Shown in pieces: positions 8,620 to 17,547 of a DNA stretch of 64,000 bases (position 1 is the stretch's first letter; the number at the start of each line of letters is the position of its first letter). Position numbers and translations under genes: made by a program. The stretch is from Rhizobium sp. CC-YZS058. GTDB taxonomy: Bacteria > Pseudomonadota > Alphaproteobacteria > Rhizobiales > Rhizobiaceae. The DNA lies in NCBI RefSeq assembly GCF_034720595.1, contig NZ_JAYESJ010000001.1, positions 1,886,001-1,950,000 of the forward strand, written 5' to 3'. The notes beneath the pieces were generated by a model. It made no database searches. It was not told where the DNA came from and saw nothing but the letters and a program-made list of their open reading frames with translations.

Positions 8620-9363
8620 TCAACGCTCCCCGTCGATGGCGCGCTGCACGCGATCATGGCCTTCCCGGATCACCGCCTCCATCGCCGCACGCGCGCCCGC
8701 CTCGTCGCGGCGCGAGATCTGCTCGACGATGCGGATATGGGTGCGCGACACATCGCCGATCCGGTCCCGCTCGGATGCGGGCGAACTGAGCTTGAAGACG
8801 CCGACCAGCGCCGCCTCGATCAGGCTGCCGACGGTGCGCATGAAGGGGTTGGCCGAAGCTTCGGCGACGGCCAGATGGAATTTGAGATCGGCGAGCGCCA
8901 GCGTTTCCGCGGTATGGTTCGGATCGCCCATCGCCACGGCAAGCCGCATCATATGAGCGATCTCGGCCTCGCTGGCGTGGACGGCGGCGAGCGCTGCGGC
9001 ATGCGGCTCGAAGGCCATGCGTACTTCGCTCAAGTGCTGCAGGAACATCTTGTCCATGCCGTCATGGAAATGCCAGGTGAGGATATCGCTGTCGAAGAGG
9101 TTCCACTCGTTGCGGGCCGTGACGCGCGTTCCGATCCGGGCGCGGGGCACGATCAGGCCCTTCGCCGCCAGTGTCTTCATCGCCTCGCGCAGAACGGTGC
9201 GCGACACGTTGAAGCGCAGCGCCAGCTCGCTGTCGCCCGGAAGGATGGAGCCGACCGGGAATTCGCCGTTGATGATCGCCCGGCCCAGCGCGTCCACCAC
9301 CTGGGAATGGCTCGTGCGCGTGTCGACACCGGTGATCACGGTCTGCAGCGGCCCCTTCTTCAT
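8620..9363 (-). CDS. FadR/GntR-family transcriptional regulator (FCD domain)
   Basis: A 247-residue regulator with an N-terminal winged helix-turn-helix (SQVVDALGRAIINGEFPVGS, then LRFNVSRTVLREAMKTLAAKGL) and a C-terminal all-helical FCD ligand domain. In this subfamily the ligand is often a sugar acid. It resembles the DgoR type most, but the inducer cannot be read. Start 9363 is chosen because GGGGGAGAG lies just upstream; an extension to 9429 is possible. The gene is downstream of, and on the same strand as, the BMP-type importer operon, separated by a strong hairpin, so control of that importer is only a guess. A palindrome upstream (9446-9458) may be its own operator. Confidence 0.88.
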   Translation of the reverse strand: MKKGPLQTVITGVDTRTSHSQVVDALGRAIINGEFPVGSILPGDSELALRFNVSRTVLREAMKTLAAKGLIVPRARIGTRVTARNEWNLFDSDILTWHFHDGMDKMFLQHLSEVRMAFEPHAAALAAVHASEAEIAHMMRLAVAMGDPNHTAETLALADLKFHLAVAEASANPFMRTVGSLIEAALVGVFKLSSPASERDRIGDVSRTHIRIVEQISRRDEAGARAAMEAVIREGHDRVQRAIDGER

Positions 9364-9445
9364 GATGGTCTCTCCCCCGAGATATCGGCTGATGGCGTTT
9401 GTCCCGCCGGCGGTCACCGGCTCCTCCACGGACCCCTCTAAAAAA

Positions 9446-9458
9446 TCATATAATATGA
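9446..9458. promoter_or_regulatory. Perfect palindrome upstream of the GntR-family gene, probable operator
   Basis: TCATAT-A-ATATGA is a perfect six-base inverted repeat around one base, in an AT-rich patch about 80 bases before the regulator's start. Autoregulation through such sites is common in FCD-type GntR regulators; binding here is inferred. Confidence 0.45.
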
Positions 9459-9581
9459 CTAGAGTAAACCTGGACTAACCATTGCATACAGAATTTCTAT
9501 TATAAGCGCCAGCTTGTGCGGAACATGCGTTCTATTTCGCTTACGTAAAAGCTGTCGAGCCTGTTCTCCCATGCCGGAAAC

Positions 9582-9613
9582 CAGTGACCCGGCGGTTTCC
9601 CGCCGGGTCACTG
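9582..9613 (-). terminator. Strong hairpin downstream of BMP importer operon
   Basis: A perfect 14-pair stem (9582-9595 with 9600-9613) with a four-base loop lies 34 bases beyond the stop of the binding-protein gene. The T-run on the minus strand is short, so efficiency is uncertain. Confidence 0.6.
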
Positions 9614-9647
9614 TCTCTTTCGTTCCGCTGCCTGGTCCTCCGGGACC

Positions 9648-10721
9648 TTACTGCGGAAGTTTGTCGTCGATGCCTTCGACATAGAAGTTCATGCCGAGCA
9701 GCGTGCCGTCGTCGGCCTTTTCGCCCTCCTTCAGCCAGGCAGAGCCGTCCTGCTTGTTGATCGGGCCGGTGAAGGGGTGCAGAGCGCCCGATTCGATCTT
9801 CGCCTGGGTTTCCTCGGCCATTTTCTTCACGTCGTCCGGCATGTTGGTATAGGGCGCCATGGTCAGGATGCCGTCCTTCAGGCCGTCCCAGGACGATTCG
9901 CCGCCCTTCCAGCTGCCATCCATCACCATCTTGATGCGCTTGACGTAGTAGGGACCCCAAGTGTCGATGATCGCCGTCAGCTGCGCCTTCGGGCCAGCCT
10001 TGATCTGGTCGAAGGCCTGGCCGAAGGCATGGATGCCGCGCTCTTCGGCGATCTGCATCGGGGCGGCGGAGTCGGTGTGCTGGGTCAGGATATCGACGCC
10101 CTGGTCGATCAGCGCCTTGGCGGCATCGGCTTCCTTGCCGGCATCATGCCAGGTGTTCACCCAGACGACCTTCATCTTGAAATTCGGGTTGACCGACTTG
10201 GCGCCCTGCTCGAAGGCGTTGATGCCCATGACGACTTCCGGGATCGGCACGGAGGCGATGTAGCCGGCAACGCCGGTCTTCGACATCTTGGCGGCGATCT
10301 GGCCGATGATGTAGCGGCCTTCGTAGAAGCGCGAATTGTAGGTGGTGACGTTCGGCGCGGTCTTGTAGCCGGTCGCGTGTTCGAACTTCACGTCGGGGAA
10401 CTTCTTCGCCACCTGCAGGGTCGGATCCATATAGCCGAAGGACGTGGTGAAGATGATCGAGCAGCCGGAGCGTGCGAAGCGCTCGATGGCGCGGGCGGAG
10501 TCGGGACCTTCCGGAACGTTTTCGACGAAGGCCGTCTCGACCTTGTCGCCCAGCTCCTTCTCGACATATTGCCGGCCAACGTCATGGGCCTGCGTCCAGC
10601 CGCCGTCCGTCTTGGGGCCGATATAGACGAAGCAGGCCTTCGTCTTGTCCTGGGCCTGGGCGGAGACCGCCGCCGTCGAGGCCGCCAGCGCGACCGCAAG
10701 ACCGAAGATCAGCTTTTTCAT
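9648..10721 (-). CDS. BMP-family ABC transporter substrate-binding protein
   Basis: A 357-residue periplasmic binding protein of the BMP/Med family, which binds nucleosides or related purines. A classic signal peptide opens the protein (MKKLIFGLAVALAASTAAVSAQAQ, cut after about residue 24). BMP hallmarks include GGWTQAHD, FTTSFGYMDPT, TYNSRFYEGRYIIGQIAAKM and ILTQHTDSAA. Start 10721 is set by the signal peptide and the GAGGAACG ribosome site; the upstream extension is not plausible. It is the last gene of the importer operon, unusual only in that binding proteins often come first, and that may help set its own level. Confidence 0.92.
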   Translation of the reverse strand: MKKLIFGLAVALAASTAAVSAQAQDKTKACFVYIGPKTDGGWTQAHDVGRQYVEKELGDKVETAFVENVPEGPDSARAIERFARSGCSIIFTTSFGYMDPTLQVAKKFPDVKFEHATGYKTAPNVTTYNSRFYEGRYIIGQIAAKMSKTGVAGYIASVPIPEVVMGINAFEQGAKSVNPNFKMKVVWVNTWHDAGKEADAAKALIDQGVDILTQHTDSAAPMQIAEERGIHAFGQAFDQIKAGPKAQLTAIIDTWGPYYVKRIKMVMDGSWKGGESSWDGLKDGILTMAPYTNMPDDVKKMAEETQAKIESGALHPFTGPINKQDGSAWLKEGEKADDGTLLGMNFYVEGIDDKLPQ

Positions 10722-10767
10722 GGTTTCGTTCCTCTCGAGGGTTGTTCGATGTCTTTTTGGGTCGCGG

Positions 10768-11688
10768 TCAGCGATCCGGCACGAAGGGTCGGCCAAGCGA
10801 GGCCGGTGTATTGACCATCATCAGCCGCTTGTTGCGCGACATCAGCACGAGAACGACGACGGTGGCAAGATAGGGCATGGCGGAGAGCAACTGCGAAGGC
10901 AGCCCGAAGCCGAGCGCTTGGGCATGCAGCTGGCCGATGGTGACGCCGCCGAACAGATAGGCGCCGATGGCGACGCGGGCTGGCCGCCACGAGGCGAAGA
11001 CGACGAGCGCCAGCGCGATCCAACCGCGCCCCGCGGTCATGTTCTCGACCCACTGCGGCGTATAGACGAGCGACAGATGCGCGCCGGCAAGTCCTGCGCA
11101 GGCGCCGCCGAACAGCACCGCCAGATAGCGGTAGCGGATGACCGGAATGCCGAGCGCATGCGCCGAGCCTGGATTGTCGCCGATCGAGCGCAGCGTCAGG
11201 CCGGTGCGGGTGCGAAACAGGAACCAGGCCACCCCGATGGTGAGAATGACCGACAGGTAGAAGATCGGGTCCTGCCCGAACACCAGCCGGCCGACGATCG
11301 GCAGCTCGGTAAGGCCGGGAATGAAGAGGCTCGGCAGCTTCGATCCCGCCTCGCCGACAAAGGGTTCGCCGATCATGCCGGACAGGCCGAGGCCGAGCAG
11401 GGTCAGCGACAGGCCGGTTGCCACCTGGTTGGTGGCGATGGAAAGCGTCAACACCGCAAAGAGCTGGGAGAACAGCGCACCGGCCGCGACACCGGCGAGA
11501 AGGCCGACCCAGGGGGAGCCCGAAAGGCTGGCGCCGGCGAAGCCGCAGACGGCGCCCATGATCATCATGCCCTCGACGCCGAGATTGAGGACGCCCGAGC
11601 GCTCCACAACCAGCTCGCCGATCGCCGCGATCAGCAGCGGTGTGGCGGCGGTCGCGATCGTCAGGAGGACGCTTTCGAAAATGCCCAT
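10768..11688 (-). CDS. BMP-type ABC transporter permease (BPD_transp_2)
   Basis: A 306-residue integral membrane permease with about eight hydrophobic helices, of the branched-chain/nucleoside permease class. The motif ERSGVLNLGVEGMMIMGA near residues 29-46 is the signature of the YufQ-like partner in nucleoside importers. It follows the other permease with a five-base gap and precedes the binding protein by 46 bases. The two permeases are expected to form the heterodimeric channel. Confidence 0.92.
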   Translation of the reverse strand: MGIFESVLLTIATAATPLLIAAIGELVVERSGVLNLGVEGMMIMGAVCGFAGASLSGSPWVGLLAGVAAGALFSQLFAVLTLSIATNQVATGLSLTLLGLGLSGMIGEPFVGEAGSKLPSLFIPGLTELPIVGRLVFGQDPIFYLSVILTIGVAWFLFRTRTGLTLRSIGDNPGSAHALGIPVIRYRYLAVLFGGACAGLAGAHLSLVYTPQWVENMTAGRGWIALALVVFASWRPARVAIGAYLFGGVTIGQLHAQALGFGLPSQLLSAMPYLATVVVLVLMSRNKRLMMVNTPASLGRPFVPDR

Positions 11689-11693
11689 GGCGC

Positions 11694-12773
11694 TCAGGCC
11701 TCCTTCGCCGGCGCAGCGGCCGCAACGCGCAGACGGTAGGTGGCAAGCGTATCGCAGGCCAGAACGAAGAACAGCAGCATGCCCTGGAAAACCCGGACCA
11801 CCTTGTCCGATACGTTGAGCTCGATCTGCGCCCCCTCGCCGCCAAGATAGGTCAGGCCGAGCACGACGCCCGCCACGATGACGCCGAGCGGGTTGAGGCG
11901 GCCGAGAAAGGCGACGATGATGGCCGTGAAGCCATAACCGGGCGAAATCTCCGGCTGCAGCTTGTTGATGGTGCCGGACACCTCGCAGATCCCTGCAAGC
12001 CCGGCGAGCGCACCGGACAGCATCATCGAGAACCAGATCATGCCCTTGCGCGAAAACCCTGCGAAGCGCCCTGCCCGCTCCGAGGCGCCGATCACCTTGA
12101 TCTCGAACCCTTTCAGCGTGTAGCGCATCATGAACCAGACCGCGAGCGCCGCGAGGATGGCGAAGACGATGCCGAGGTTGGCGCGGCCGGAGGACAAGAG
12201 CTCCGGCAGGATCGCCTCGTCCTGGAACTGCTGCGTTACCGGAAAATTGAAGCCCTGCGGATCCCGCCAGGGCCCGCGCACCAGCCAGTCGAGAAAGAGC
12301 TCCGCCACATAGACCAGCATCAGGCTGGTCAGGATCTCGTTGGTGTTGGTCTGCGCCTTGAGAAAGGCGGGGATGGCAGCATAGAGCGCGCCGCCGATCA
12401 TGCCCATCACGAGGATCAGGGGAAGCACGAGCGGCGAATGCCAGTCGTTGAAGAAGACCGGCACGATGGAGCCGGCGATCGCCCCCATGACCAGCTGCCC
12501 CTCGGCGCCGATGTTCCAGTTGTTGCAGCGGTAGCAGACCGAGAGGCCGACCCCGATCAGGATCAGCGGCGCAGCCTTGACCGCGAGCTCGTGCAGCGAC
12601 CAGACCTCGGTCAGCGGGCTGATGAAGAGCACGGTGAGCGCCTGCAGCGGGTCCTTGCCGAGTGCGGCGAACAGGATGGCGCCGGCCACCAGCGTCAGCG
12701 CCAGCGCGATCACGGGGGAAAGCAGCGAGAAGAGGCGGGAGGGCTCAGCGCGCTTTTCGAGTTCAATGCGCAT
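11694..12773 (-). CDS. BMP-type ABC transporter permease, second subunit
   Basis: A 359-residue inner-membrane permease of the YufP type, with the motif YRCNNWNIGAEGQLVMGAI and about nine hydrophobic segments. Its start overlaps the end of the ATPase gene by 11 bases, evidence of translational coupling. Together with the neighbouring permease it forms the membrane part of the purine/nucleoside-type importer. Confidence 0.92.
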   Translation of the reverse strand: MRIELEKRAEPSRLFSLLSPVIALALTLVAGAILFAALGKDPLQALTVLFISPLTEVWSLHELAVKAAPLILIGVGLSVCYRCNNWNIGAEGQLVMGAIAGSIVPVFFNDWHSPLVLPLILVMGMIGGALYAAIPAFLKAQTNTNEILTSLMLVYVAELFLDWLVRGPWRDPQGFNFPVTQQFQDEAILPELLSSGRANLGIVFAILAALAVWFMMRYTLKGFEIKVIGASERAGRFAGFSRKGMIWFSMMLSGALAGLAGICEVSGTINKLQPEISPGYGFTAIIVAFLGRLNPLGVIVAGVVLGLTYLGGEGAQIELNVSDKVVRVFQGMLLFFVLACDTLATYRLRVAAAAPAKEA

Positions 12774-14340
12774 GGGCGCTCTCCGTTTGCCCGTTGAGGC
12801 CGCCCATCAGCAGCCCGATCCGTTCGCGCGTCATGTCACCGGTGGGGAAGGCTTGCGAGAGCCGTCCGTCGCTGATCACGGCGATCTCGGTCGCCACCTC
12901 GAAGATCTCGTCGAGATCCTGGCTGATGACCAGGACCGCGGACCCCGATTTGGCGAGATCGACGAGCGCCTGGCGGATGCGGCTTGCAGCGCCGGCATCG
13001 ACACCCCAGGTCGGCTGGTTGACGATCAGCACGGCTGGCTGGCGGTCGAGCTCGCGACCGACGATGAATTTCTGCAGATTGCCGCCCGACAGCGAACCCG
13101 CGGCCGGATCCTCGCCGCTCTTGCGCACATCCATGGCGGCCGCGATGCGCCGGGCGGCACTGCGCACGGCACTCATGCGGATCAGCCCCAGCGGGCTCTT
13201 GAGGAACGCTTTGCGATCCGACCAGTAGCGGGAAAGCACGAGATTGTCGGACAGCGACAGCGCGGACACGGCGGCATGGCCGTGCCGCTCTTCAGGCACG
13301 AAGCCGGCGCCGAGCGATCTGCGGGCATTGATGCCCTTGCGCCCGACCGACTGGCCGCGGATCTGCACCGTCTGATCGTCCTCCACCGGATATTCCCCGG
13401 ATAGCGCATCGAAGAGCTCGCCCTGTCCATTGCCGGCAACCCCGGCGATCGCCAGCACCTCGCCGGCCCGGACCTTCAGATCGACCGATTTCAACGAGAC
13501 GGCAAAGGGCGTGCGGGCGTCCGCGGAGAGGGCGCGCGCCTCGAGCAGGACGTCGCCGCGCAGGCTGGTGCCGGCAGCGGAAACATGCGCGACCTCTGCG
13601 CCGACCATCATGCGCGCGAGGGAGGCCGGCGTCTCCTGTTTCGGGTCGCAGGCGCCGGTCACCTTGCCATGGCGCAGCACCGTGGCGCGGTCGCAGATCC
13701 GCTGCACCTCCTCCAGCCGGTGGCTGATGTAGAGAACCGAGCGCCCTTCGCCGCGCAGCGTGTTCAGCGTCTCGAACAGGCGGTCGGCTTCCTGCGGCGT
13801 CAGCACCGAGGTGGGCTCGTCGAGGATGATCAGTTGCGGGTTCTGCAGGAGCGCGCGGACGATCTCGATGCGCTGGCGCTCGCCGACGGAAAGGTCCGCC
13901 ACATGGGCATGGGGATCGAGCGGCAGGCCGTAGCTGCGCGAAAGCGCCGCCGCTTCGTCGGCCACCTTTGCAAGCGAGATGCCGGGGGGAAGCGACAGCG
14001 CGATGTTCTCCGCCACCGTCAGCGCCTCGAACAGCGAGAAATGCTGGAACACCATGCCGATGCCGAGCCGACGCGCCTCGAAGGGGCTGGCGATGCGCAC
14101 CGGCGCGCCCTTCCACAGGATCTGCCCGCTGCTTGGCGCCAGAACGCCGAACAGCATTTTCACCAGCGTCGACTTGCCGGCGCCGTTTTCGCCGAGAAGC
14201 GCATGGATTTCCCCGGGCGCGATATCGAGATCGATGGCATTGCAGGCTGCGAACGAACCGAACAGCTTCGTCAGATCTTTGACGGACAAAAGGGGGCTGT
14301 CCGCGGGTCGTCCCTCACTCGGCACGCCTGTTCCTCGCAT
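12763..14340 (-). CDS. BMP-type ABC transporter ATPase with two nucleotide-binding domains
   Basis: A 525-residue fused ATPase. The first domain has a full Walker A (GENGAGKST, residues 50-58), an LSVGERQRIEI signature and Walker B LIILDEPTSVLTP. The second has a degenerate Walker A (GVAGNGQGELF), a good LSGGNLQK signature and a Walker B ending in VNQPTWGVD, so the catalytic Asp-Glu is replaced by Asn-Gln. One-sided degeneracy is usual for nucleoside/BMP ATPases and not a defect. It is the first gene of the importer set and lies 35 bases after the quinone reductase gene on the same strand. Confidence 0.92.
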   Translation of the reverse strand: MRGTGVPSEGRPADSPLLSVKDLTKLFGSFAACNAIDLDIAPGEIHALLGENGAGKSTLVKMLFGVLAPSSGQILWKGAPVRIASPFEARRLGIGMVFQHFSLFEALTVAENIALSLPPGISLAKVADEAAALSRSYGLPLDPHAHVADLSVGERQRIEIVRALLQNPQLIILDEPTSVLTPQEADRLFETLNTLRGEGRSVLYISHRLEEVQRICDRATVLRHGKVTGACDPKQETPASLARMMVGAEVAHVSAAGTSLRGDVLLEARALSADARTPFAVSLKSVDLKVRAGEVLAIAGVAGNGQGELFDALSGEYPVEDDQTVQIRGQSVGRKGINARRSLGAGFVPEERHGHAAVSALSLSDNLVLSRYWSDRKAFLKSPLGLIRMSAVRSAARRIAAAMDVRKSGEDPAAGSLSGGNLQKFIVGRELDRQPAVLIVNQPTWGVDAGAASRIRQALVDLAKSGSAVLVISQDLDEIFEVATEIAVISDGRLSQAFPTGDMTRERIGLLMGGLNGQTESAHAH

Positions 14341-14375
14341 GATGCCTCGTTCCCGCCGCCGTGGCCCGGCTTTGG

Positions 14376-15350
14376 TCAGGGAATGAGAAGCGTTGTTCCA
14401 CTCGTTTTTCGTGCTTCCAGATCCGCATGGGCCTGTGCCGCATCGGCCAGCCCATAGGTCTGGTTGATATTGATACGCACTTTGTTGCTCCGCACAACAT
14501 CAAAGAGCGAGTTTGCACACGCCTCCAGCGCCGGCCGGGTGCTGACATGGGTGAAGAGCGTCGGCCGCGTGGCGAAGAGCGAGCCCTTCTGCGCCAGAAG
14601 GCCGATCGGAAAGGCATCGACCGCGCCGGAGGAATTGCCGAAGCTGACCCAGAGCCCGCGCGGTTTCAGGCAGTTCAACGAGCCTGGAAATGTATCCCGG
14701 CCCACGGAGTCATAGACGACGTCGACGCCCTTGCCGTGCGTGATGTCGCGCACGCGCGCCACGAAATCTTCCGTCCTGTAGTCGATCACATGGTCGTATC
14801 CGTGGGCGAGCGCCAGCGCGATCTTGTCCGGCGAACCGGCCGTGCCGATGACGGTTGCGCCGAGCGCCTTGGCCCACTGGCCCGCGATCAGCCCCACGCC
14901 GCCTGCGGCCGCGTGGAAGAGCAGCACGGTGCCGGGGCCGACCGGGAAGGTCTGGTTGAGCAGATATTGCGCGGTCATGCCCTTCAGCATCATCGCCGCC
15001 GCCGTATCGAGGCCGATCTCGTCCGGCACCTTGACGAGCTGGGACGCATCGGCGTTGCGCTCGCTCTGATAGGCGCTGTCGAGCGTCGCATAGGCCACGC
15101 GATCGCCGATCTCGAACTCCCGCACACCGTCGCCAAGCGCGGTGACGATGCCGGCGCCCTCCTTGCCGGGCACGAAGGGCAGGCTTTCGGATTTGTACAG
15201 CCCGGTGCGGAAATAGACGTCGATGAAGTTGACGCCAATCGCCTCCTGCCGGATCTGCACCTCGCCGGGGCCCGGCGGCGGCAGGGTCACGCCTTCGAGC
15301 TTGAGAACCTCCGGCCCGCCCAGCTGGCGGATGACGATTGCCTCGGCCAT
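14376..15350 (-). CDS. Quinone oxidoreductase, zinc-free MDR family (NADPH:quinone reductase)
   Basis: A 324-residue medium-chain reductase without the zinc ligands of alcohol dehydrogenases. It has a GroES-like N-terminal domain (IGVNFIDVYFRTGLY) and a nucleotide-binding domain with AAAGGVGLIAGQWAKALGA. This is the QOR pattern; the enzymes reduce quinones or enals using NADPH. It lies 13 bases after phosphatidylcholine synthase and 35 bases before the importer ATPase, so a common transcript is likely, though no functional link is obvious. Confidence 0.88.
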   Translation of the reverse strand: MAEAIVIRQLGGPEVLKLEGVTLPPPGPGEVQIRQEAIGVNFIDVYFRTGLYKSESLPFVPGKEGAGIVTALGDGVREFEIGDRVAYATLDSAYQSERNADASQLVKVPDEIGLDTAAAMMLKGMTAQYLLNQTFPVGPGTVLLFHAAAGGVGLIAGQWAKALGATVIGTAGSPDKIALALAHGYDHVIDYRTEDFVARVRDITHGKGVDVVYDSVGRDTFPGSLNCLKPRGLWVSFGNSSGAVDAFPIGLLAQKGSLFATRPTLFTHVSTRPALEACANSLFDVVRSNKVRININQTYGLADAAQAHADLEARKTSGTTLLIP

Positions 15351-15363
15351 CGCGGCACTCCTC

Positions 15364-16086
15364 TCATTTTCCGAGATTGGGGAAGATCTGCAGAATGAAT
15401 CCGATCACATAGAGGTAGAGCCCGGTGATCACCACGCCCCAGACCACCCAGGCCGGCGTGATGAAATGCATGAACAGGGCGGTGATGCTTAGCGCCGACC
15501 AAAGCGCGAAAACCGTCAGGTTCAAGGCACGCAAGCGAACCACGCGCACCGGATGCAGGAAGTTGATCGGCAGGAAGGTCAGGATCACGGAGACGAAGAC
15601 GACGATCGAGGCCGCCATCTCGCTCGGCTGGATGACGAAAAGCGTGAAGACGACCATGTTCCAGACGACGGGGAAGCCGGAGAAGAAGTATTCGTCGGTC
15701 TTCATGCCCATATCGGCATAGTAGATCGCGCTGGAGACGACGATCGCACCTGCGGCGACGAAGGACCAGGGTTCCCCGATCATGCCGCTCTGATAGAGCG
15801 CAAAGGCCGGCAACAGAACGTAGGTCACATAGTCGATCACATTGTCGAGCGTGTCGCCCGACCAGTTCGGCAGCACTTCCTTGACCCGGACCTTGCGGGC
15901 GATCGGCCCGTCGATGCCATCGACCGCGAGCGCCAGCGCCAGCCACCAGAACATGTCGACGAAGCGATGCTCGGCCGCGGCCACGACGCCGAGAAAGGCC
16001 AGGAACGAACCCGAGGCGGTCAGAACATGGACGGAAAAGGCGCGGATCTCCGCATAGGGAACCCGCCTGTAATTGAAGAACCTCAT
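15364..16086 (-). CDS. pcs: Phosphatidylcholine synthase (CDP-diacylglycerol-choline O-phosphatidyltransferase)
   Basis: This inner-membrane enzyme condenses choline with CDP-diacylglycerol to make phosphatidylcholine directly, a pathway typical of rhizobia and Brucella. The 240-residue length matches the Sinorhizobium enzyme. The CDP-alcohol phosphotransferase signature is visible as DGIDGPIARKVRVKEVLPNWSGDTLDNVID (given in parts: DGIDGPIARK, then GDTLDNVID), with six or more hydrophobic helices. The start MRFFNYRRVPY at 16086 is chosen; the reading frame stays open far upstream but only antisense to the next gene. First gene of a six-gene minus-strand run. Confidence 0.93.
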   Translation of the reverse strand: MRFFNYRRVPYAEIRAFSVHVLTASGSFLAFLGVVAAAEHRFVDMFWWLALALAVDGIDGPIARKVRVKEVLPNWSGDTLDNVIDYVTYVLLPAFALYQSGMIGEPWSFVAAGAIVVSSAIYYADMGMKTDEYFFSGFPVVWNMVVFTLFVIQPSEMAASIVVFVSVILTFLPINFLHPVRVVRLRALNLTVFALWSALSITALFMHFITPAWVVWGVVITGLYLYVIGFILQIFPNLGK

Positions 16087-16335
16087 TCCGCTCCCTGCCA
16101 AGCCATCCGCGTTTGACGCTCCCGCGCCCTGCGACCTCCGCCATTCCGCCACTATGCACCCTTTCCCGCAGCAGGGAAGCGAAAGCAAGCTTTTGCCGCC
16201 GTCAGGTGCCGTTTCGCCTGTGGACGCAGGGCATGGCAGCTGCGCCATCGCGCCCCATTCCCATTCCACGAGCCTGCGCCTAGATAGAGCATGGCTTCGC
16301 CGCTGCGAGGCCCAACCTTGAGCTTGGAGGCCGCC

Positions 16336-17547
16336 ATGGATCATTTCGACATCGTCGTCGTCGGCGCTGGTCTTGCCGGCGCGCTGACCGCGCTCAGCCT
16401 GGCTGCAACGGGCCGCTCCATCGCGCTCGTGGCGCCGGAGGCCGGCCCGGAAGATGGGCGGACGACGGCGGTCATGGACCCGGCCTTCGGCCTCCTGCGC
16501 ACTCTCGGCCTGGCCGAGGCGCTGGAAGAGGCAGGCGCGCCGCTTTCCTCCATGCGCATCATCGACGGGACGGACCGGCTGCTGCGCGCGCCGGTCGTCA
16601 CCTTCCGCGCAAGCGAGATCGGCCTGCCCGCTTTCGGGATCAACATTCCCAACACAGCTTTCAACCGCGTTCTGAAAGAGCGAATTGCGGCGACCCCTTC
16701 CGTCACCCGCATCACCGCCGCCCTGTCCTGCCTGCACCTGACGGACGAAAAGGCCGTTCTGCACTTGAGCGACGGGCAGCTTCTTTCGGCCGACCTGGTG
16801 GCGGGTGCTGACGGCAAGCGTTCCAAGGTGCGCAAGGCGGCGGGCGTCGAGGCGCGGGAATGGTCCTATCCGCAGACGGCTTTGGTCATGAATTTCGCAC
16901 ACGAGCAGCCGCACATGACCGTCTCGACCGAGTTCCACACGGCCGATGGGCCCTTCACGCAGGTGCCGCTGCCGGGCGATCGGTCGAGCCTCGTCTGGGT
17001 CATGAAGCCGCTCGATGCCGCGCGCATCGCCGCCTTGCCGCTGACAGAGCTGTCGCTTGCCGTGGAGCGGCGCATGCAGTCCATGCTCGGAAAGGTGACA
17101 GTCGAGGCTGCGCCGCAAAGCTTCCCGCTTTCCGGGCTGACGGCGCAACGTCTCGGTGCCGGCCGCGCCGTCTTTATTGGCGAAGCGGCGCATGCCTTCC
17201 CGCCGATCGGCGCGCAGGGGCTCAACCTCAGTCTCCGCGATGTCACGGCGCTGAGCGAGCTCGTGGCGCAGACATCGCAGCTCGGCGCCGAGTTCGGTGC
17301 CCGCTACGATGCGCGCCGCCGCGCCGATGTCGTCAGTCGGACCATGAGCGTCGATCTGCTCAATCGCTCGCTTCTGACCGGCCTGCTGCCCGTGCAGCTT
17401 CTGCGCGCCGGCGGGTTGCAGGCGCTGGCCTCGGCCCCGCCGCTGCGCAACCTGCTGATGCGCGAAGGGCTCCGGCCTGGCGCGGCGCTGGAGGAGATTG
17501 GTCGCACGCTGCGCGACGCCCTTCCCCGCTTCTCGCGCCGCGCCTAG
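16336..17547 (+). CDS. UbiH/UbiF/VisC/COQ6-family FAD-dependent monooxygenase
   Basis: A 403-residue flavoprotein hydroxylase that most likely acts in ubiquinone ring hydroxylation at the inner membrane. Visible motifs are the N-terminal FAD-binding VVGAGLAGALTAL (about residues 8-20), the GADGKRSKVRKAAG (DG) motif in the middle, and the second FAD motif GEAAHAFPPIGAQGLNLSLRD. Start 16336 is set by AGCTTGGAGG seven bases upstream. Which ring position it hydroxylates cannot be told. Its TAG stop shares a CTAG tetranucleotide with the stop of the convergent AEC gene. Confidence 0.88.
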   Translation: MDHFDIVVVGAGLAGALTALSLAATGRSIALVAPEAGPEDGRTTAVMDPAFGLLRTLGLAEALEEAGAPLSSMRIIDGTDRLLRAPVVTFRASEIGLPAFGINIPNTAFNRVLKERIAATPSVTRITAALSCLHLTDEKAVLHLSDGQLLSADLVAGADGKRSKVRKAAGVEAREWSYPQTALVMNFAHEQPHMTVSTEFHTADGPFTQVPLPGDRSSLVWVMKPLDAARIAALPLTELSLAVERRMQSMLGKVTVEAAPQSFPLSGLTAQRLGAGRAVFIGEAAHAFPPIGAQGLNLSLRDVTALSELVAQTSQLGAEFGARYDARRRADVVSRTMSVDLLNRSLLTGLLPVQLLRAGGLQALASAPPLRNLLMREGLRPGAALEEIGRTLRDALPRFSRRA

